Assembly: GCA_022496805.1 (NCBI GenBank)
Contig: CM040087.1
Location: forward strand, 28,544,253 to 28,608,252
Reading direction: 5' to 3'
Source: Pohlia nutans
Lineage: Eukaryota; Streptophyta; Bryopsida; Bryales; Mniaceae
Length of the DNA stretch: 64,000 bases
Part shown: positions 57,840 through 64,000 of the stretch, piece after piece
Numbering within the stretch: the stretch's first letter is position 1
Layout of the letters: the number at the start of each line of letters is the position of its first letter
Program-made: the position numbers and the translations under genes
Notes under the pieces: model-generated
What the model was told of the DNA's origin: nothing
The model's database searches: none
The model's input: the letters and a program-made list of their open reading frames with translations, nothing else

Positions 57840-58640
57840 GTCTAAAATTTGTTAAAAGAAATTTTTACAAGTTTCTAATCAAATAAAATCTGATACAAGC
57901 ACAATTTTATTTTTAGACAAATAAAACATCTTACACTTGCATCTAAATGCTTTTAAGTATATTAAGAAATATGAAGTTTTTGAAAGTACCTAAGTTTTTT
58001 TTTCAAAAAAAATTGTAATGAACATGATGAAAGTTTGATGATGAGTACGGGTGTTTGCATGGTATGGTTCATCACTTGTTTGTCAAAATGCAAAACTTTG
58101 CTCCTCTTTTTAATCTTTTAGAACTTCATAAATAGAAATTGATGGTAAAAGTAAAAAAAATTGAACTACTACAACTAAGAGATGTCTTATACCAATGCCA
58201 AAAAAAAAGGTGAAAAATAACAAACATGCAGTCCAAATTGTTGTTTATTTAAAACATTAGTGCCTTGTTGTAGTACAAAAGTCCATATGGAAATTATGAA
58301 AGAGAAAAGAAGGTTGTGGATGGAATTTTTAGCTATAAATTTTTCCAATTTACAAATATGTGAAGAGAAATATGTTCCACATTTTTCCAAGTTTTTCCAA
58401 ATTATTGAAATGAACCAAAAAGAACCAAAAATGAACAATATTTACATTCAAAGTTTAACTATATTGTTCAAAGTGGTAGTAGAACGAGAGTTTTTATACT
58501 CAAAATCCTCCAAATTAAATCATTTAGACAAACTCAGATTTAATTCAATCATTGATAAATACATAAATTTAAAAATTAGTGCACTTCATTTTCCATTGTG
58601 ATATTTCTAAATATTTTTTAAAGGGGATTAAAAGTTATTT
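57840..58640. other. AT-rich core of the CACTA element
   Basis: It lacks the GACATC words and holds a 113-codon open frame (58260-58601) without recognisable motifs. It might be a captured fragment or chance. Confidence 0.3.
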
Positions 58641-59497
58641 CTTTCAATGAAATGCACAATGCGCCCAAATGTGCACCAAAAGGCATGATAATTCACAACT
58701 CTGAATTTCCTCAATATGGTGAACTATACCATGCACGATGGTGTTGCTCATTTCCATGGGTTAAATCCTCAAGTAATGTGCGAGTCGCCAACATTGAATG
58801 TAACAGGTACAGATTCAACGTGGCAAACTTCAACCACATGGACAATACAGTGCATCCTCATATAGACATTTTTCTAATAAACTTTTGTTCAGAAAGACGT
58901 ATTCGCATTCTTTTGGACGTTCTTTGTGACGTCTCCAAGTGTGACGTATGTGCTCGTGATAGGTCATCCGAGAGGTCATCCCGGACGTCATGTATGTCCT
59001 AAACCATGTCGCCAAGGACGTCTCAAAAAACATCGCGTACATTGTCTGAGACATCAGTGAACGTTTGTGTTGTGACCGCTGAGACATTGCGTACATCGAC
59101 TGCGACAGACGTGCTTGTCCGTTGTGTCCTATGGCGCGTCCTATGTCTCAGAGGATGTTCTTTCAACCGTCACGGATGACTGTTCAGACATCTAGTACGT
59201 CAACAATTATATCCGTGCTTGCACGATGTCTCCTATGTCAAGTTGGATGTCTTTATGGATGTCCGGAGAGACACTGATTCTGACTTTTGCAGACGCGTCT
59301 TGGACGTTTTAGATGAAGACATCCAGCTATGTTGAGTGAGACGTCAAACCGTTATGGTGGATGTTGTGGCTGATGTCTTCAATTCTGACGTTTGAACATG
59401 GCCCTGTCATTGTGGACGACGTCTGTGTCTTCTTCCGTGTCGCAATGGACGTCTCGGCAAACACGCACCGTTGCATGGCGGTTATTTGCAGCGATAC

Positions 59498-59813
59498 AAG
59501 CTGGGACCTTGGGGGGTTCACTGGCGAAAATTTTAGAAACAACGTGCGATAAAAAATAGGGTCCAATATATTCATTGTAGATAAATTTTGTAAAAAATGT
59601 ACATGTAAAATAGGGGATCTTTAAAAAGTGAAACATGTTTACATGTAAAATACCATCACATATAATATTCTCAGGCTTTTTACATGTAAAATACCATCAC
59701 CTTATAATATTTTTTGCAAGGTAAATAACCCCCCAAATAAATAGGTCATTATCGCACGTGTATGCAAAATATACAAGGGAGTGCTCCCCCCGAGGCTGGG
59801 ACCAACATGCCAA
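59498..59813. mobile_element. Inverted-repeat insertion within the CACTA arm
   Basis: Outer segments TTGGGGGGTTCACT and AGTGCTCCCCCCGAGG are inverted, as are inner ACGTGCGATAA / TTATCGCACGT. The internal word TTTACATGTAAAATACCATCAC occurs twice. Probably a small element; boundaries approximate. Confidence 0.45.
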
Positions 59814-59849
59814 CATCCTTAAAAATAATGTTTGAGAGGCGGGCTCCCT

Positions 59850-62500
59850 CGTTGCGGATGTCATCGCTAATATGTCGTAGGCTGTAGATACGACGATGAG
59901 GCCGTTGCCCTAAACCTAAACCAAGGCCCTCATCAGTGTCCGCTTGTTGCGGATGTCATCGCTGACACGTCACCTACAACATGCGAGACATCAGTGGCTA
60001 GCACGAAGACATCAAAAAAACACGTCGACCTAACTGAAGACATCACCAAAAATGTTGGTTTCTTATAGTGCAAGGTTAATGTAAAGGTTATACTGCGGCA
60101 ATACTTCGTTGACAGTTGCTTTCTAAGATATTACCTCCACATTCTCGGCAACTTCTACTTAGACTGGATAACATTGCTAGAGGATGTCTGTACAGATTAT
60201 GTACAAAATGCAAATTTTTTACACCATCCGAATCACATTTCTCAGAACATGAATCGAATTGGTCATTTTGAAACCATAATTTGTTGGGGTTAAATATTCA
60301 AGAAAAAGGGATTTGCATGATTCGTGTGATATGTGGCTTGAGCCTACAAAGACGCCTTCTGATATCGAAGTTTCATGAGGTGCAAGTACGACAATGAAAC
60401 AGGTCACATGTCGTCGCATAATTGGGACGCAATGACGTACGTGAAGCACGAGCGACTACCCATTACTATTGATGACTATGGATATCTGGATGGCGAAATG
60501 GCGACGTACGATCGTGGAAAAAGGCCGGACATCCAGTCCGTATCCGAAGGACCTTGATCCCAGAGTGGGTTGGGCTGATTAAACGAAGAAGGCTCCGCAA
60601 CGTATGGTGCAGAAGATGTATGAGAGGACGATGTGTCTCAGTGGAAGAAAAGAGTGGAGGAGAAGTGGTATTCGCCCAATATTACCGCGGCCCTCATCAG
60701 TGTCCGCTTGTTGCGGTTGTCATCGCTGACACGTCTTCTACAACATACGCATGAACAAGATGATGTCACAAGACACGTCCGGAGCGTCATGGATGACCTC
60801 TGAGACATTGCGTACATCAACTGAGAGAGTCGTGCTCGGACGTTCTCTCTTATGTTGCGCATGATGTCATACGGATGTCTACAGAGACACCCTCTGTAAT
60901 GTCTGTAACAGCATCCCGGACGTTTAAGCTAGAGACATAGAGCTATGTTCAGGGATACGTTTAGCAGTCACGGGGGACGTTATTGGGGACGTCCTGTAGT
61001 GTGACGTATGTGCTTGTGCAATGGCAGCGCAGACGTGAGTGACGTCCTCTAACGTGTCACATTGGGCGTCTCTTCGAAGACGCCCTGATACATGGCGGAT
61101 GTATACGGCAATGTTTGATGAGACATCCGTATGGACATCCTTGATCACAATGATCGAGACGCGGGCCCCGTCGTTGCGGATGTCATCGCTAACACGTCAT
61201 CAAAAACATGCTCATGTACAGCGGGATGTCCCACGAGGCGTTTGGAGCGCGCCATCACGGATGACCTCTCGGACATCTTGTATGTCATCTAAGACATCCG
61301 TGCTTGGACATGGTTTTGTCTCCGGCGTTCGATGTCTTCACAAATGTCCGGAGAGTCACTGTATGTGACGTCTGCAGAAGCATCTTGGACGTTACAGATA
61401 AAGACATCCACCTATGTTGAGTGAGACGACCCACCGTTCCGATGGATGATCTGTCTCATGTCTGCGATTGTGACGGATGTGGTGTGCCATGTCATTATGG
61501 ACGTCTGCTATGTCCTCTGCTGTGTCGCAATGGACGTCTCAACAAACACGCATACGTGCGTGCTGGATGACTGCGGCGATGTAAGGTTGGACATCACAGC
61601 AGACATCCCACGCAAACGTTTCTATGGAGATGCAGGCCCGTCTCTCGCAGATATCATCGCTGACACGTCACCAACAACATGCGGATGCATGCCGGGATGT
61701 CCTAGCACACGTATGGAGCGCGCCATCACGGATGACCCCTGAGAGAACGCGTACATCGCCTGAGACATTTGTGCATCCACAGGTCTCACATGTAGTCTCC
61801 GATGCATTCTCACGGATGTTTAGAGAGATACCCTTTGTGAGCTCTGCAGAAGCATATAAGACGTCTCAGCCTCAGAGATACTGCTGCGTTCCATGAGACA
61901 TCTAAGTGTTGCACTGGACGATCTCTACAACGTCCTGTTTTGTGTCATATGTGATCGTGCGCTGTCATCGCCGACGTCAGCGACGTCCTCTACCGTGTCA
62001 TAGTGGACGTCTCTAGCAAGACATCCTGCAGCATCAGGAAAGTCGTCGCAGATGTTTAATGGGATATCCCTCTGGACATCCATGAATACAATGTTAGAGA
62101 CGCGGGCCCGATCGTCGCGGATGTCGTCGCGGACATGTCACCAACAACATACAAATGTCTGCCGGGATGTCATAGCACACGTTCGGAGTGCGCCATTACG
62201 GATGACATTTGAGACACCTCGCACATCGAGTGAGACATGAATGCATATGGACGTTCTCTTTGATGTTGTTTCGGATGTCTTCAAGGATGTCTACAGAGAC
62301 ACCGTTTGAGACGTCTGCAGACACATCGTGGACGTTTCTGCTAGGGACATCGTTGCATTTCCTGGACGTCATCGCGGACATACCAGAGGATGACCACCGA
62401 AACATGTGGACGTTACTCTCGCCATCGTGAATAGTATGATGTGTGAGCTCGTCCGACGTGGAATTTTCCTTGCCATGTAGATGAAGAATTGTAAATTCAG
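59850..62500. repeat. Higher-order array, about 470-bp unit, in the right CACTA arm
   Basis: The landmark GCGGATGTCATCGCTGACAC (with variants) followed by GTCACCAACAACATGCG recurs at about 60712, 61176, 61645 and 62117, with spacings 464, 469 and 472 bp, and less regularly at 59855 and 59950. Each unit also contains GCGGGCCC and CGCCATCACGGATGAC. Confidence 0.75.
60069..60300 (+). other. Unrecognised open stretch just after an internal CACTA end
   Basis: About 75 codons are open without ATG, with a protein-like composition (contains VILRQYFVDSCFLRYYLHI and NHISQNMNRIGHFE). It is not recognised; it could be a captured exon or a transposase remnant. Confidence 0.25.
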
Positions 62501-62559
62501 AAATGAATAATATATCCACGTGTATATTGTACCATAAATTTTAAAAAATCATAGTATTT

Positions 62560-62890
62560 TATAAAAGTCTATTTTTGGCAACAACACATTTTTAATAATA
62601 TTTTAATATTAAAATAATAATATTTTAATATTTTAATGTAAAAAATGAATTTAATATATAATATAATATTTTTAAATAATATTTTAGATTATTTTATTAT
62701 TAAAATATTCAGTATTATTAATATATTATAATAATATCATTAAAATAATATTATTTAAGACTATTATAAAAAATTGACAAATGACAAATTCTGAGAGTGC
62801 AAAATAATGAAAATAAAATGAATATTCTAAATGTAGTGGTATTATAAAATTACATTAAAACGGGAAAAAAATAAAGAGTATTTAATAAGA
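62560..62890. other. Very AT-rich spacer
   Basis: Repeated AATATTTTAATATT-type words and no gene. It separates the 470-bp array from the terminal CACTA segment. Confidence 0.5.
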
Positions 62891-63302
62891 CGATGCATTT
62901 TTCCTTTTGCTCTTGCAAACCGCTGCCCATTATGCTATTTTTTTTTACAGTCGGGCTGCATTCTACCTCGCACACCAGTAATTATTCCAAACTTACCGTT
63001 GGTGAAACGGGATTGCTTTGCCGACGTGGCAGTTTTGTGTCGCCCAGGATGTCCTGCGAGACGTCCTACGGAACGGGCACGTTTCTGCTGACATCTTCGC
63101 GTTTTGAGGTACACACGGGTGGACCGACAGACCATATTAGCAACTGTAGCAAAGTACCGCGTGGACATCCTTATGTTCGCCGAGACACAAGCGACTAACA
63201 TGATGACAGGAGAAAAACACGACGCAGTTTTTCAGAACATCACAAAAAACACGGGTTTCTTATAGTAGAATGGGCCATGCATGGCCAACTACCTGTACGA
63301 GT

Positions 63303-63562
63303 TGTATTGAAGGTAGAGAAGATTGCACAAGGCACACACACAAACACAAGGAATGCGTAGAAAGAGATAATCTTTACTCAAAGGCCTTCCACCTTAAGTA
63401 GTGTACACTAGGAGGTCACCATGGACAAACCATATGGGATAACTCATCACAAGGACACTCTAGAGATCAGCCCATGCCTAACCCCTCCTCCCACACACCA
63501 TTATTTAGCACCCGTACGTCTTTGGCTTCTAGCAATACTACGTTGCATCAATTACCTCAATA
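63303..63562 (-). repeat. 3' LTR of a second copia element (minus orientation)
   Basis: On the minus strand the sequence starts TATTGAGG (expected TGTTGAGG) after the purine tract AAAGTGGGAG and ends TTCAATACA. It matches the remnant at 42359-42604. Confidence 0.7.
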
Positions 63563-64000
63563 CTCCCACTTTGCGTAGAGCCAAAGCCTCTAAGTCCAAA
63601 TGCTATTACTAATCGTTGGTGTCGGTCTCTACAAAGACCCTTTGTGAGCACATCCGCCACCATGTGCTTCGTTGGGCAATACTCCAAATGTATAACTCCC
63701 AATTCCAACTTCTCCCGAATGAAGTGGTATTGCACATCAATGTGCTTCGTGCGTGAATGATGTGTAGGGTTCTTTGCAAGTGAAATGCACCCTTGGTTGT
63801 CACACATAATCGTTGTAGCCTCACCTTGTGTGCAACCCACATCCACCATTAGTTGCCTCAACCAAATGGCCTCCTTCGTGGCATGGCTCGTAGCCATGTA
63901 CTCGGCCTCCACCGTTGATGTCGCCGTGGTTTGTTGCCGCTTGCTATTCCACGACACCGCTCCCGATCCGACCTTGAACATGTAGCCCGTTGTCGATCTT
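63538..64000 (-). CDS. Copia RNase H and C-terminus, partial (runs off the window)
   Basis: Minus-strand open frame entering from beyond 64000. Motifs STTGYMFKVGSGAVSWNSK, STVEAEYMATSHATKEA (catalytic Glu), MCDNQGCISLAKNP (catalytic Asp), HSRTKHIDVQYHFIREK and VADVLTKGL are those of copia RNase H. It is a different lineage from the 44931-49781 element. The open frame reads through the purine tract into the LTR (GSTQSGSIE...), so the original stop may be lost. Confidence 0.88.
   Translation of the reverse strand, partial: RSTTGYMFKVGSGAVSWNSKRQQTTATSTVEAEYMATSHATKEAIWLRQLMVDVGCTQGEATTIMCDNQGCISLAKNPTHHSRTKHIDVQYHFIREKLELGVIHLEYCPTKHMVADVLTKGLCRDRHQRLVIAFGLRGFGSTQSGSIEVIDAT

Larger units (their letters stand above)
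52105..60070. mobile_element. Inferred inner CACTA element
   Basis: The right end, read inward from 60070, is CACTATAAGAAACCAACA, a good family end. The left end near 52105 (CACGCTATAAGAAACATC) is degenerate, and the 3-bp flanks (AAC / CAA) do not match clearly. If correct, the outer element would be 51432-52104 plus 60071-63267. Confidence 0.35.
51432..63267. mobile_element. 11.8-kb CACTA-type element or nested CACTA complex
   Basis: The left end CACTATAAGAAACCTGTG and the right end (read inward) TACTATAAGAAACCCGTG match over 33 bp with two differences. The sequence GAA flanks both sides (51429-51431, 63268-63270), the 3-bp target duplication expected for CACTA (En/Spm). The subterminal regions are packed with GACATC, GACGTC and GATGTC words in both orientations, as CACTA transposase-binding repeats are. 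No transposase gene was recognised, so it is non-autonomous. A further right-type end at 60034-60070 and a left-like end near 52105 suggest one CACTA element nested inside another. Confidence 0.75.

Noticed and set aside
58260..58601. 113-codon ORF as a transposase or host gene
   Set aside because: AT-rich, Lys/Asn/Phe-biased, with no recognisable motif or splice context; kept only as a note on the CACTA interior.

Overview
The window looks like nuclear DNA of a streptophyte plant, most likely a non-seed land plant. It has GT-AG spliced genes, a plant-type mitochondrial protoporphyrinogen oxidase (PPOX2 class), plant PL1 pectate lyases, a plant organellar DEAD-box helicase with a GUCT domain, Ty1/copia elements and many MITEs. 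The species cannot be named from sequence alone. All calls come from reading the sequence; no database was searched.

Layout. 0.5-1.1 kb: small intronless N6-adenine-type methyltransferase gene. 1-10 kb: repeat-dominated (PIF/Harbinger-like, TA-flanked, mini-CACTA and TTAA-flanked elements, and a 780-bp near-perfect hairpin). 10.9-13.0 kb: intronless organellar-type DEAD-box helicase. 15.1-17.3 kb: an intact Tc1-type DD34E transposon inserted in a MITE whose end is duplicated. 17.4-23.5 kb: 18-exon PPOX gene. 25.5-27.4 and 35.0-36.8 kb: two tandem two-exon pectate lyase genes on the minus strand. 28-44 kb: mostly repeats. 44.9-49.8 kb: a young Ty1/copia element with both LTRs, its target duplication, a deleted reverse transcriptase and a microsatellite frameshift, lying in an intron of a decayed Ulp1-like protease gene. 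51.4-63.3 kb: an 11.8-kb nested CACTA assembly saturated with GACATC/GACGTC-type subterminal repeats and without a recognisable transposase. 63.3-64.0 kb: the end of a second copia element.

The host genes have unrelated jobs: protein or nucleic-acid methylation, organellar RNA processing, heme/chlorophyll synthesis and pectin degradation. There is no operon-like logic. The most distinctive content is the transposon record: a TTAA-flanked family whose neighbours share a single TTAA, a plant Tc1 DD34E element with an odd 120-bp flank duplication, a possible gene-conversion tract between the pectate lyases, and the CACTA complex with several superimposed tandem-repeat scales.
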